A stretch of 64,000 nt of DNA from UBA11524 sp034104265 (GTDB lineage: Bacteria; Bacillota; Clostridia; Christensenellales; Aristaeellaceae). Position numbers and translations under genes: made by a program. Under the pieces are notes generated by a model. The model was not told where the DNA came from and ran no database searches. It worked only from the letters and a program-made list of their open reading frames with translations. Positions 1 through 8,542 of this stretch are shown here, one piece after another. Positions within the stretch are counted from its first letter, which is position 1; the number at the start of each line of letters is the position of its first letter. Where the stretch lies: positions 1 through 64,000 of the forward strand of contig JAXEEE010000058.1 in NCBI GenBank assembly GCA_034104265.1. Direction: 5' to 3'.

Positions 1-453
1 GGGTACCGCATCGCCGGCTTCCACGTGGATCACGTCGCCGGGCACCAGCTGGTCGGAATGCACCACCGTCAACCGCCCGTCCCGCATGACCTTCGACGTG
101 GCGGCGGTCATGGTTTTCAGCGCGGCGATGGCGTCCTCCGCCTTGCTCTCCTGCACAACCCCCAGCACGCTGTTGAGAATCACCACGAACAGGATGATGA
201 ACACATCCGCCATGGACTCCCCGGCGTAGACGGCCGTAATGCCGGACAGCACTGCTGCCGCCAGCAGCACAATGATCATCGGATCTGCCAGCTGCTTAAG
301 GAAGCGGGTCAGCAGGCTGACCTTCTCGCCCTCCTTGAGGCGGTTGGGACCGTGCTCCTGCAGGCGACTGGCGGCTTCCTGGCTGCTCAGGCCCTCGGGG
401 GCGGACTTCAGTTCCTTCAATGCTTCAGACGCGGACTTCAGATAGGGCTTCAT
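1..453 (-). CDS. P-type cation-transporting ATPase, N-terminal part (cut by window edge)
   Basis: Only the first 151 residues are present; the gene runs off the left edge. The translation has the amphipathic N-terminal domain of P2-type ATPases (residues 1-50, with GLSSQEAASRLQEHGPN), two hydrophobic segments (about 56-75 and 83-100), and the start of the actuator domain (VMRDGRLTVVHSDQLVPGDV). This is the arrangement of Ca2+/Mn2+ exporters of the PMCA/SERCA type. ATG at 453 is preceded by AAAGGAG at suitable spacing. A yybP-ykoY manganese riboswitch lies upstream, so Mn2+ export (or Ca2+/Mn2+) is the best inference. The phosphorylation site and ion-binding helices lie outside the window, so the ion cannot be read directly. 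Confidence 0.88.
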   Translation of the reverse strand, partial: MKPYLKSASEALKELKSAPEGLSSQEAASRLQEHGPNRLKEGEKVSLLTRFLKQLADPMIIVLLAAAVLSGITAVYAGESMADVFIILFVVILNSVLGVVQESKAEDAIAALKTMTAATSKVMRDGRLTVVHSDQLVPGDVIHVEAGDAVP

Positions 454-474
454 GGTTCCGTTCTCCTTTCCGAG

Positions 475-534
475 TGAAAAATACGAGACCCATATGCAAT
501 CAGCTTCTTTCGCGTGCTTGCACATGAGTCTCGT
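475..534 (-). terminator. Riboswitch expression-platform terminator
   Basis: On the minus strand a 17-bp stem (arms 483-499 and 518-534, beginning ACGAGAC and ending GTCTCGT) is followed by a U-rich run. The 5' arm contains the ACGAGAC segment that also belongs to the 3' side of the aptamer. Metal-bound aptamer and terminator are therefore mutually exclusive, as expected for a switch that turns transcription on when Mn2+ is high. Confidence 0.85.
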
Positions 535-615
535 TCTTTCGTGCAGACCAGGCACAATGGCCATGTATGTTGACCTGCATCACCGCCGGGCGGTGGAACT
601 ACTCCCCCATCGGGT
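519..615 (-). promoter_or_regulatory. yybP-ykoY (manganese) riboswitch aptamer
   Basis: The minus strand carries the conserved elements of this family in order. GGGGGAGUAG lies at 599-609. A GC-rich P2 hairpin (CCACCGCCCGGCGGUG-like) follows. GUCAACAUAC lies at 565-574 inside a stem closed by UGCAG/CUGCA. ACGAGACU lies at 527-534. The family binds Mn2+ and is known upstream of P-type ATPases and other Mn exporters. Here it sits between a TTGACA promoter and the ATPase start codon and overlaps a terminator hairpin. Outer boundaries are approximate. Confidence 0.9.
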
Positions 616-631
616 CTTGCGTTACGGCTTT

Positions 632-659
632 ATTCTATCATACATTTTGGCGGTGTCAA
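632..659 (-). promoter_or_regulatory. Promoter for riboswitch/ATPase transcript
   Basis: On the minus strand TTGACA (654-659) and TAGAAT (632-637) are separated by 16 bp. Transcription would begin just upstream of the riboswitch aptamer. Confidence 0.7.
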
Positions 660-736
660 CCGGGTTTGCCCCAAAGATACAAAATATTGTTCAAAATGAC
701 ACATGCCTCTGAAAAAGGGATCATCCTGCTGCTGAC

Positions 737-765
737 TTGACTTTCCGTGCCGGGAAGGCCATAAT
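737..765 (+). promoter_or_regulatory. Promoter for sbcDC
   Basis: TTGACT (737-742), 17-bp spacer, CATAAT (760-765). It lies about 40 bp upstream of the sbcD start codon and diverges from the ATPase promoter. Confidence 0.65.
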
Positions 766-804
766 GGACGGTGAATCACACCGCGCACGGAAAGGAAGCA
801 ATCC

Positions 805-1938
805 ATGAAGCTGATGCATCTGTCGGATCTTCACCTGGGAAAGCGGCTGAACGAGTTTTCACTGCATGAGGATCAGGCCTACATTCTCCATCAGATTATT
901 CAGATTACCCGGGAAGAGCAGCCTGACGGGATCCTCATCGCCGGCGACCTGTACGACAAGCCTGTCCCTCCTGCAGAGGCCGTGGGCCTGCTGGACAGGT
1001 TTCTGTCCGACCTGGCGGCTACGGGGGCGCAGGTGTTTGTCATCAGCGGCAACCACGATTCGGCGGAACGGCTGTCCTTCGGCTCCGGGCTGATGCAGTA
1101 CAGCGGCGTGCATATCGCCCCGGTGTATCACGGGGAGGTGCGGCCCTTCACCCTGACAGATGCATACGGTCCGGTGGACGTGTACCTGCTGCCCTTCATC
1201 AAGCCGGTTCACGTCCGTGCCTGCTTCCACGACGAGGAGATTGCTTCCTGCACCGATGCCCTGGCCTGTGCCATCCGGCACATGAACGTGGATCCCACCC
1301 GGCGCAACGTGCTGGTGACGCACCAGTTTGTTACCGGCGGGGTGCGCTGCGAGTCCGAAGAGGTCAATGTGGGCGGTGCGGACAATGTCAACGCGGAGGT
1401 CTTCGCGTCCTTCGACTATGTGGCGCTGGGCCATTTGCACGGCGCGCAGCAGATCGGTGAACGCATACGGTATTGTGGCACGCCGCTGAAGTATTCATTC
1501 TCCGAGGCACAGCAGCAGAAGTCCGTCACCATGACAGAACTGGGTCCAAAGGGCGACCTGACCCTGCGAACCGTTTCTCTGGTGCCACTGCGGGAGATGC
1601 GGGAGCTTCGGGGCGATTACATGACCCTGACCAGCCGGGCCTATTACCAGCAGCAGGATACCGACGCTTACCTGCACCTGACCCTCACCGATGAGGAGGA
1701 TGTGCCGGACGCGGCGGCCCGGCTGCGGGTTATCTACCCGAACCTGATGAAGCTGGACTACGACAACGCCCGCACCCGGGCCTCGGCGGACTTCTCATCA
1801 GGTGCGCCGGAGGATCGACGCTCGCCCGCCGAGCTGTTCGGGGACTTCTATGCCCTGCAGAACGGACAGCCCATGTCCGAGGTGCAGCGGGCCTATGTGC
1901 TCCGCCTGTTGGAGCGACTGACGGAGGAAGAACGATGA
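805..1938 (+). CDS. sbcD: Exonuclease SbcCD, nuclease subunit SbcD
   Basis: Mre11-type metallophosphoesterase of 377 residues. With SbcC it forms an ATP-dependent dsDNA exonuclease/hairpin endonuclease that processes DNA ends and cruciforms in the cytoplasm. The metal-binding motifs are all visible: SDLHLGK near residues 7-13, AGDLYD near 48, GNHDS near 84, HQFV near 173 and GHLHG near 208. Length matches the family. ATG at 805 has AAAGGAAG upstream. The stop codon overlaps the sbcC start by 4 bp (ATGA), so the two subunits are translationally coupled. Confidence 0.96.
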   Translation: MKLMHLSDLHLGKRLNEFSLHEDQAYILHQIIQITREEQPDGILIAGDLYDKPVPPAEAVGLLDRFLSDLAATGAQVFVISGNHDSAERLSFGSGLMQYSGVHIAPVYHGEVRPFTLTDAYGPVDVYLLPFIKPVHVRACFHDEEIASCTDALACAIRHMNVDPTRRNVLVTHQFVTGGVRCESEEVNVGGADNVNAEVFASFDYVALGHLHGAQQIGERIRYCGTPLKYSFSEAQQQKSVTMTELGPKGDLTLRTVSLVPLREMRELRGDYMTLTSRAYYQQQDTDAYLHLTLTDEEDVPDAAARLRVIYPNLMKLDYDNARTRASADFSSGAPEDRRSPAELFGDFYALQNGQPMSEVQRAYVLRLLERLTEEER

Positions 1939-4703
1939 AGCCGCTTGTGCTGACCATGTCCGCCTTCGGCCCCTATGCAGGGCTGGAAAGGCTTGAAATG
2001 TCCCGCCTGGGTGATGAGGGACTGTACCTTATCTGCGGCGATACAGGCGCGGGCAAGACCACCATCTTTGACGCGATCACCTATGCCCTGTACGGCAGAC
2101 CCAGCGGCAGCGTCCGCAGCGAGAGCATGCTGCGCAGCCAGTACGCCGCGCCGGATACACCGACCTATGTGGAGCTGACCTTCTCCTCCGGTGACAGGGT
2201 GTATGTCATCCGCCGGAATCCCGAGTACGAGCGGCCAGCCCGGCGGGGCGGCGGCACCGCCACGGAAAAGGCCTCCGTCACGCTGGACATGGGGGATGGA
2301 CGCATCATCACCCGCCGGGATGAAGCCAATGCTGCCATCGAGGCCATCCTTGGGCTGACAAGGGAGCAGTTCTCCCAGGTGGCCATGATTGCCCAGGGCG
2401 ATTTTCTGCGCCTGCTGCTGGCAGGCACCCAGGAGCGCATGGCCATCTTTCGGAAGATCTTCTCCACGGAGCTGTTCGAGCGCATGCAGCAATCCCTGCG
2501 CAGCGACGCCAACGCGCTGATCCGCCAGTACGAGGCTCTCCAGGCGGGGCTGCGGCAGTCCATTGCCGGCTTCTCCTGCCCGGACGACGCGCCCCAGGCT
2601 GAAGCGCTCCGGCTGGCCCGGGAGGGCCGCATGCCCGAGGAGGAAGCGCTGCAGGCGGCAGACGCGCTGATCCTCTCGGACGAGGCGCAGCTGAAGGATA
2701 CAGCACAGACCCTTCAGCAGACGGAGCAGGATATCCACGATGCCACCATCCGGCTGACCGTGGCCCAGGAGCAGGCGCGCCGGGAGCAGGCCCTTGCACA
2801 GGCACGGAAGGATCTGTCCGGGACGTCCGACGAAATGACGCGCGCGATGCGTGACCTCGATCAGGCGAAGACCAGCATTCCTCAGGCGGAAGCCATGGAG
2901 CAGCAGGCCGCCGGGATCCGCGCGACGCTCCCCCAGTATGATCAGCTGGAGGACTGCCGCCGCCGTGCAACAGACGCTGCGGGAGAAGCAGCCAGGCTGG
3001 CGGAGGAGCAGCAGCGGCTGCAAAGGGACGCGGATCAGCTGCTGCAGGCGCTGACGGAAAACAAGGACCAGGCTGCAGAGCTGTCAGGCGCGGCAGCGGA
3101 GGCGGAGCATGCTTCGGCAGAGGTTCGCGCTGCGGAGGAAACCATGCTGCGCTTCAACGAGTTCGCCGCGCTGTGGAAGCAGGTTCATACCCTGCAGGAA
3201 GAATTTGCCGGAGCCAATGCGCGCTACCGGCAGCTGAGCGAGGAGGCAACGGCGCTTCACCGGCAGTACGCTGCGATGAACAGCGCCTTCCTGGCGGAGC
3301 AGGCGGGGATCCTGGCTGCGCAGCTGGAGGATGGGATGCCTTGCCCTGTGTGCGGGTCGCTGCACCATCCCGCCCGGGCATCGCTTACGGCGCAGGCTCC
3401 CTCGGAGCGGGATGTGGAAGCTGCCCGCCTGAAGGACGAAGCTGCCAGGAAGCAGGAGGATCAGGCAGGCCGGGCGGCCCAGGAGATCAACGGCAAGCTG
3501 CTGGCCAGCCGGGAACAGCTTGTTCAGCAGGCAAAGCTGCTGCTGGATACCGGCGATATGGACGCCATGCCCGCTGCCTACAAGGAACGCAAGGCTGCGC
3601 TGAATGCCCGTCGTGACGCTGCCCTGGATGCGCGGAAGAAGGCCGCCGGCCGTGCTGATACGGCACGTCGGCTGAGCCAGCAGATCCCCCAGCAGGAGAA
3701 GCAGTATGCCGGATTGACGGCACGCATGAGCGCGGCTGCCTCCGCCATGGCGGAAAAGCAATCCGCTGCCGCACAGCTGGATCGGCAAATCCGCACCCTG
3801 CAGGCTGGTTTGCCCCATGCGGGCCGTCAGAAGGCCGAAGCAGAGGCGGACAGGCTGGCAGGTCAGGCGGCGGCTCTGCGCAATGCCCTTCAGCAGGCAG
3901 AGGTACAGTGTCAGACCATGCAGACCCGCAAGGCTGCGCTGGAGGGGCACATCCGCGCCCTGGAGGCGCAGCAGCAGACCGGGGCTCCCTGTGACGAGCA
4001 GGCGGAGCGCACCGTGCTGGAGTCCCTCACCCTGCGCAAGCAGCAGCTGCAGGCACAGCAGCAGCGTCTGGCCTCCCGGCTGGAGGTCAACCGCCGGATG
4101 CTGCACAGCGCCCGGGCGCAGGCGGAGGAATGGCAGCGCTGCGGAGAACGGCGGGTATGGCTGGAGGCGCTGGCGGATACGGCCAACGGGCGGCTCACCG
4201 GGAAGGAGCGGGTCATGCTGGAAACCTATGTGCAGATGGCCTGCTTTGACCGGGTGCTGCGCTACGCCAATACGCGCCTGATGGTGATGACCGGCGGTCA
4301 GTACGAGCTTCTCCGCCGCAAGGAGGCCGCGAACCGCCAAAGCTACAGCGGCCTAGAGCTTGATGTGCTGGATCATTACAACGGCACCACCCGCAGCGTA
4401 GCGAGCCTGTCCGGCGGCGAATCCTTCAAGGCGTCCCTGTCTCTGGCGCTAGGCATGTCCGACGCCATTCAGGCCTCCGCCGGCGGCGTGCGGCTGGACA
4501 CCATGTTTGTGGACGAAGGCTTTGGCTCCCTGGATGAGGAATCCCTTGAAAAGGCGCTGCAGGCGCTGAGCAGCCTGAGCCAGGGGCATCGGCTTGTGGG
4601 GCTTATTTCCCATGTGGGCGCACTGAAGGATCGCATTGACAAGCGCATTGTTGTGGTGAAGCAGCGCAGCGGCGGAAGCCACGCGTCCATCGTGGCGGAA
4701 TGA
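1935..4703 (+). CDS. sbcC: Exonuclease SbcCD, SMC-like ATPase subunit SbcC
   Basis: Rad50-type ATPase of 922 residues, partner of SbcD. Walker A GDTGAGKTT is at residues 35-43. Two long Gln/Ala/Glu-rich coiled-coil arms flank the zinc-hook motif CPVCG near residue 470. The ABC signature LSGGESFKAS is near 824 and Walker B FVDEGFGSLDEE near 857. The ABC halves are separated by the coiled coil as in Rad50/SbcC. It starts inside the sbcD stop codon. Together the pair resolves hairpins and double-strand ends. Confidence 0.96.
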   Translation: MKPLVLTMSAFGPYAGLERLEMSRLGDEGLYLICGDTGAGKTTIFDAITYALYGRPSGSVRSESMLRSQYAAPDTPTYVELTFSSGDRVYVIRRNPEYERPARRGGGTATEKASVTLDMGDGRIITRRDEANAAIEAILGLTREQFSQVAMIAQGDFLRLLLAGTQERMAIFRKIFSTELFERMQQSLRSDANALIRQYEALQAGLRQSIAGFSCPDDAPQAEALRLAREGRMPEEEALQAADALILSDEAQLKDTAQTLQQTEQDIHDATIRLTVAQEQARREQALAQARKDLSGTSDEMTRAMRDLDQAKTSIPQAEAMEQQAAGIRATLPQYDQLEDCRRRATDAAGEAARLAEEQQRLQRDADQLLQALTENKDQAAELSGAAAEAEHASAEVRAAEETMLRFNEFAALWKQVHTLQEEFAGANARYRQLSEEATALHRQYAAMNSAFLAEQAGILAAQLEDGMPCPVCGSLHHPARASLTAQAPSERDVEAARLKDEAARKQEDQAGRAAQEINGKLLASREQLVQQAKLLLDTGDMDAMPAAYKERKAALNARRDAALDARKKAAGRADTARRLSQQIPQQEKQYAGLTARMSAAASAMAEKQSAAAQLDRQIRTLQAGLPHAGRQKAEAEADRLAGQAAALRNALQQAEVQCQTMQTRKAALEGHIRALEAQQQTGAPCDEQAERTVLESLTLRKQQLQAQQQRLASRLEVNRRMLHSARAQAEEWQRCGERRVWLEALADTANGRLTGKERVMLETYVQMACFDRVLRYANTRLMVMTGGQYELLRRKEAANRQSYSGLELDVLDHYNGTTRSVASLSGGESFKASLSLALGMSDAIQASAGGVRLDTMFVDEGFGSLDEESLEKALQALSSLSQGHRLVGLISHVGALKDRIDKRIVVVKQRSGGSHASIVAE

Positions 4704-4714
4704 GCGCGCTTTCC

Positions 4715-4743
4715 TTGACGTCAGTTGGCATTCGTGATACAAT
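4715..4743 (+). promoter_or_regulatory. Promoter for UDP-GlcNAc 2-epimerase gene
   Basis: TTGACG (4715-4720), 17-bp spacer, TACAAT (4738-4743). It lies just after the sbcC stop and about 35 bp before the epimerase start. Confidence 0.7.
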
Positions 4744-4778
4744 AAGTAATAAATAAGCATGATTTGAGGGAATGGCTG

Positions 4779-5912
4779 ATGAAAAAGGTCATGAGCGTTT
4801 TCGGCACGCGTCCGGAGGCCATCAAGATGGCGCCGCTGGTCAAGCAGCTTGAGCGTACGGAAGGCATCCAGAGCATAGTCTGTGTGACGGCTCAGCACAG
4901 GCAGATGCTGGATCAAGTGCTGCGCCAGTTCCAGATCACGCCCGACTATGACCTGAACCTGATGAAGGCCGGGCAGACGCTGACCTCCATCACCACGGGT
5001 GTGCTGGAGGGCCTTGGCGAGGTGCTTCAGCAGGCCAGGCCGGACATGGTGCTTGTCCATGGCGACACCACCACCTCCATGGCGGCGGCACTGGCGGCGT
5101 TCTATCAGCAGATTCCCGTGGGACACGTGGAGGCAGGCCTGCGCTCCTTTGACGCCTATTCCCCCTACCCGGAGGAGATGAACCGCTGCATCACCGGCTG
5201 CATCGCCACCCTGCATTTCGCCCCCACGAACCGCAACCGCAAAAATCTGAACCGCGAGGGCATTACCCGCAACATCCACGTGGTGGGCAATACGGTCATT
5301 GACGCGCTGCATCAGATGGTGCATGACGATTACGTCTTTGACAGCGAGGAGGTTCGCCGTCTGCCCCTGTCGGAGGGCCGGTGGGTGGTGCTGACCGCGC
5401 ACCGCCGGGAAAACCTGGGCGAGCCCCTCCGGCACATCTGCCAGGCTGTGCTTCGTCTGACGGAGGCTGTACCGGATCTGCATGTGATCTACCCCTTGCA
5501 CATGAATCCCGCCGTACGGGAAACGGTACGCAGTATCCTGGGCCATGCGGATCGGGTGCACCTGATTGAACCGCTGGAGGTTGAGGACATGCACAACCTG
5601 ATGAAGCGGTCCTACATGGTGATGACGGATTCCGGCGGCCTGCAGGAGGAAGCCCCTGCCCTGGGCAAGCCGGTGATTGTCCTGCGTACGGAGACGGAGC
5701 GCCCCGAGGTGGTGGAAGCCGGCAAGGCCATTCTTGCGGGCGTGGAGGAGGATTCCATCTTCCAGGCGGGCTATTCACTGCTGACGGACAAGCGGCGCTA
5801 TCATAAAATGACAAAGGCCCTCAACCCCTATGGCGACGGACATACGTCGGAAAAGATCGCAGCCATTATCCAGGCATATTTTGCCCATCAGGCGGCAAAT
5901 GAAGGAGACTGA
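4779..5912 (+). CDS. wecB: UDP-N-acetylglucosamine 2-epimerase (non-hydrolysing)
   Basis: Cytoplasmic enzyme of 377 residues that interconverts UDP-GlcNAc and UDP-ManNAc for wall teichoic acid or other surface polysaccharides. Family motifs are present: FGTRPEAIKMAPL at the N-terminus, HGDTTT near residue 95, HVEAGLRS near 116, and the C-terminal nucleotide-binding part TDSGGLQEEAPALGKP with RTETERPE. The ATG at 4779 is chosen over an in-frame TTG at 4764 because GAGGG sits 8 bp upstream of the ATG. The next gene, rfbD, follows after 3 bp, so the two probably form a nucleotide-sugar operon. The symbol mnaA is equivalent. Confidence 0.95.
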   Translation: MKKVMSVFGTRPEAIKMAPLVKQLERTEGIQSIVCVTAQHRQMLDQVLRQFQITPDYDLNLMKAGQTLTSITTGVLEGLGEVLQQARPDMVLVHGDTTTSMAAALAAFYQQIPVGHVEAGLRSFDAYSPYPEEMNRCITGCIATLHFAPTNRNRKNLNREGITRNIHVVGNTVIDALHQMVHDDYVFDSEEVRRLPLSEGRWVVLTAHRRENLGEPLRHICQAVLRLTEAVPDLHVIYPLHMNPAVRETVRSILGHADRVHLIEPLEVEDMHNLMKRSYMVMTDSGGLQEEAPALGKPVIVLRTETERPEVVEAGKAILAGVEEDSIFQAGYSLLTDKRRYHKMTKALNPYGDGHTSEKIAAIIQAYFAHQAANEGD

Positions 5913-5915
5913 AGC

Positions 5916-6830
5916 ATGAAAATCTTTGTGACCGGCGTGGCCGGACAACTGGGCCATGATGTGATGAACGAGCTGGCCCGGCGCGGGCATCAGGGGGTGG
6001 GCAGCGACCTGGCTCCGGCATACAGCGGCATTGACGATGGTTCCTATGTGACGGGCGCACCGTATGTGTCCATGGACATTACCGATGAACAGGCTGTCGC
6101 GCAGACGCTGCAGGCTGTGAGGCCGGATGCGGTCATTCACTGCGCCGCCTGGACGGCCGTTGACGCTGCCGAGGACGACGACAAGCGGGACAAGGTATAC
6201 GCCATCAACGTGTCCGGTACGGAGCATGTGGCCCGTGCCTGCAAGGCGCTGGACTGTAAAATGATGTACATCAGCACGGATTATGTCTTCAACGGGCAAG
6301 GCGACACGCCCTGGGAGCCCGACTGCCAGGACTACGCGCCCCTGTCCGTCTATGGGCAGACCAAGCTGGAGGGCGAGCTGGCGGTCAGCGGGCTGCTGCG
6401 GAAATTCTTCATTGTGCGGATTGCCTGGGTTTTTGGACTGAACGGCAAAAACTTTGTGAAAACCATGCTGAACCTCAGCCAGCGTTTCAGCAGCCTGCGG
6501 GTGGTCAGCGACCAGATTGGCACCCCCACCTACACCCTTGACCTGGCGCGGCTGCTGGTGGACATGATCGAAACCGACCGCTACGGCTACTACCACGCCA
6601 CCAACGAGGGCGGGTACATCTCCTGGTACGACTTTGCCTGCGAGATTTTCCGCCAGGCGGGCAGGCAGGTGCAGGTGACGCCAGTTACCACGGCGGAGTA
6701 CGGCCTGTCGAAGGCAGTCCGGCCCTTCAACAGCCGCCTGGACAAGCGCAAGCTGGCGGAGAACGGCTTCACCCCCCTGCCCCCCTGGCAGGACGCCCTG
6801 GCCCGGTACCTGAAGGAAATCGGCGAATAA
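5916..6830 (+). CDS. rfbD: dTDP-4-dehydrorhamnose reductase
   Basis: Extended SDR protein of 304 residues catalysing the last step of dTDP-L-rhamnose synthesis. The N-terminal Rossmann motif GVAGQLGHDV, the STDYVFNG segment and the catalytic YGQTK (YxxxK) are visible, followed by the RIAWVFG and GTPTY substrate-domain segments. A good ribosome site (AAGGAG) precedes ATG 5916. Co-transcribed with the epimerase; a strong hairpin ends the unit. Neither rfbA, rfbB nor rfbC is in the window, so the rest of the rhamnose pathway must lie elsewhere. Confidence 0.93.
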   Translation: MKIFVTGVAGQLGHDVMNELARRGHQGVGSDLAPAYSGIDDGSYVTGAPYVSMDITDEQAVAQTLQAVRPDAVIHCAAWTAVDAAEDDDKRDKVYAINVSGTEHVARACKALDCKMMYISTDYVFNGQGDTPWEPDCQDYAPLSVYGQTKLEGELAVSGLLRKFFIVRIAWVFGLNGKNFVKTMLNLSQRFSSLRVVSDQIGTPTYTLDLARLLVDMIETDRYGYYHATNEGGYISWYDFACEIFRQAGRQVQVTPVTTAEYGLSKAVRPFNSRLDKRKLAENGFTPLPPWQDALARYLKEIGE

Positions 6831-6840
6831 AGTGTCCATA

Positions 6841-6879
6841 TGAAAAATCGTCCGCTGACATGCAGCGGACGATTTTTCA
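6841..6879. terminator. Bidirectional terminator
   Basis: Near-perfect palindrome: A-run, CGTCCGCTG stem, 4-nt loop, CAGCGGACG, T-run. It serves both rfbD (plus) and the gtrA/GT2 pair (minus), which converge here. Confidence 0.9.
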
Positions 6880-6888
6880 TGCCTGGAT

Positions 6889-7398
6889 TCACTTCTTGCC
6901 TGCGAAGGCCCAGAATTTGTTCATGAGGAAGTTCAGCGGGATGGTGATGATCAGCGTGGACAGGCTGGCGATCCAGAACGGTACGCCCACGCCCACCAGC
7001 CATACCTTGGCCGCCGGGGCCAGGATCAGGCCCGTCAGCGCATAGCAGGCGGCAGTCTTCAGGTAGGCGCGGGCATGTTCCCCGGCTGTCTTTTTCCCCT
7101 GCCCGAAGACGTAGCGGTTGTTCCAATAATAGGCGTTGGTCACGCTGATGACGAAGGAAAGCGCCGTCACCACGATTACCCGGAGCTGCTCGCCTGTGAC
7201 CGTCAGGCCCATGCCCGCCAGCAGCGATACCGTCCCCGGGAATGTGCTTGAGCTGAACAGCACATAGTAGCCCAGCATCTCCACCGCATAGGAGATCAGC
7301 GTGTTGGATACGCCCACCAGCCCGAACTTGATGAACTGGATCAGCGGAGCAAGGCTGCTTGCCTCCAGCCGCGCCATCAGCTGCCTGAGTTTCTGCAT
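6889..7398 (-). CDS. GtrA-like membrane protein
   Basis: Small integral membrane protein (169 residues) of the GtrA family. The family is thought to flip polyprenyl-phosphate-linked sugars or to assist glycosylation of cell-surface polymers. Four hydrophobic segments are visible. The family-typical start FIKFGLVGVSNTLISYAVEML and the ending NFLMNKFWAF are also present. Start chosen at ATG 7398 because GGAAGGA lies just upstream; an ATG at 7425 would overlap the upstream glycosyltransferase and lacks a ribosome site. It follows the GT2 gene by 19 bp, the usual GtrA-GtrB pairing, so it probably flips the lipid-linked sugar made by that enzyme. Confidence 0.9.
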   Translation of the reverse strand: MQKLRQLMARLEASSLAPLIQFIKFGLVGVSNTLISYAVEMLGYYVLFSSSTFPGTVSLLAGMGLTVTGEQLRVIVVTALSFVISVTNAYYWNNRYVFGQGKKTAGEHARAYLKTAACYALTGLILAPAAKVWLVGVGVPFWIASLSTLIITIPLNFLMNKFWAFAGKK

Positions 7399-7417
7399 GG
7401 GAATCCTTCCTTCCGGC

Positions 7418-8380
7418 TCAGTCATCCGTCGTGTTCAACACCTGCTCAATGATGAAGCGCGGCCGGGCCTTGGTTTCGCTGTATATTTTGCCCACATACT
7501 CCCCGATCACGCCCAGGCTCAGAAGCTGAATGCCGCCGATAAGCCAGATGGAGCCCATCAGGGACGTCCAGCCTGCCACGGAGCTGCCCGTCACACGGGC
7601 AATCAGCGCCCAAAGAAGCATCAGCAGGCTGATGACAAACACCACCGCGCCCAGGTTCAGGATCATGCGCATGGGCTTGACGCTGAAGGAGGTGATGCCG
7701 TCGAAGGCGAAGGCCAGCATCTTCTTCAGCGGATACTTGCTCTCCCCCGCGAAGCGCTCATGACGCTCATACTCCACCGTCGTCCAGGGATAGCCGATCT
7801 GCGGCACGATGCCCCGCAGGAACAGGTTGACCTCCTTGAACTCCGACAGCCCCTGCAGCGCCCGCTTGCTCATCAGGCGGTAATCCGCGTGGTTGAACAC
7901 AATGTCCACGCCCAGCAGCTTCATCAGCTTGTAAAAGCTCTCGGCGGTGAAGCGCTTGAAGAAGGTGTCGGTCTTGCGGGAGGAGCGCACGCCGTAGACG
8001 ATGTCGTAGCCGTTGTGATAGGCGTCCACCATGGCATCCATGGCCTTGATATCATCCTGCAGGTCGGCGTCCATGGAGATCACCATATCCGCGAAATTCA
8101 TGGCGGTCATCAGCCCGGCCAGCAGCGCGTTTTGATGGCCACGGTTCCGCGACAGGTTCACGCCGGAGAACAGCCTGTCCTCCTGATGCAGCCGGGCGAT
8201 AATCTCCCAGGTGCGATCCTTGGAGCCGTCGTTGACAAACATCACCCGGCTGTCCGGGGCGATGCGGCCCTGCTCCACCAGCGCGGCCATCTTGCTTTTC
8301 AGCCGCCGGGCGGTTTCCGGCAGAACCTCCTCCTCCTTGTAGCAGGGAATCACCACATAAAGCGTCTTGGCATCCTTCAT
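7418..8380 (-). CDS. Polyprenyl-phosphate glycosyltransferase, GT2 family (GtrB/DPM1-like)
   Basis: 320 residues: an N-terminal GT-A domain (VIPCYKEEEVLPETARRL at about 10-27, DADLQDD around residue 106 as the metal-binding DxD) followed by two C-terminal membrane helices. This is the layout of bactoprenyl-phosphate glucosyl- or mannosyltransferases such as GtrB/ArnC. The likely reaction is transfer of a hexose from a nucleotide sugar to undecaprenyl phosphate at the inner face of the membrane. AAGGAGG precedes ATG 8380. The paired GtrA gene lies directly downstream. The sugar donor cannot be read from sequence. Confidence 0.92.
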   Translation of the reverse strand: MKDAKTLYVVIPCYKEEEVLPETARRLKSKMAALVEQGRIAPDSRVMFVNDGSKDRTWEIIARLHQEDRLFSGVNLSRNRGHQNALLAGLMTAMNFADMVISMDADLQDDIKAMDAMVDAYHNGYDIVYGVRSSRKTDTFFKRFTAESFYKLMKLLGVDIVFNHADYRLMSKRALQGLSEFKEVNLFLRGIVPQIGYPWTTVEYERHERFAGESKYPLKKMLAFAFDGITSFSVKPMRMILNLGAVVFVISLLMLLWALIARVTGSSVAGWTSLMGSIWLIGGIQLLSLGVIGEYVGKIYSETKARPRFIIEQVLNTTDD

Positions 8381-8497
8381 GAAAAGAATTACCTCCTTGT
8401 ACCAGGCCTTCGCTCATTCAACGCGGTATCGGACGGAATTCATGCTTTCGGGTAGATACAGAAAGCGTACTACGACCTTCTCTCCTTGTCAAGCCAC

Positions 8498-8530
8498 GAA
8501 AAAGGAGCATGACCCGCGCCATGCTCCTGT
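8498..8530 (-). terminator. Terminator of the VanZ/hexapeptide unit
   Basis: Minus-strand hairpin AGGAGCATG...CATGCTCCT followed by TTTTTC, directly after the hexapeptide-repeat gene. Confidence 0.8.
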
Positions 8531-8542
8531 CCCGACAGCTGC

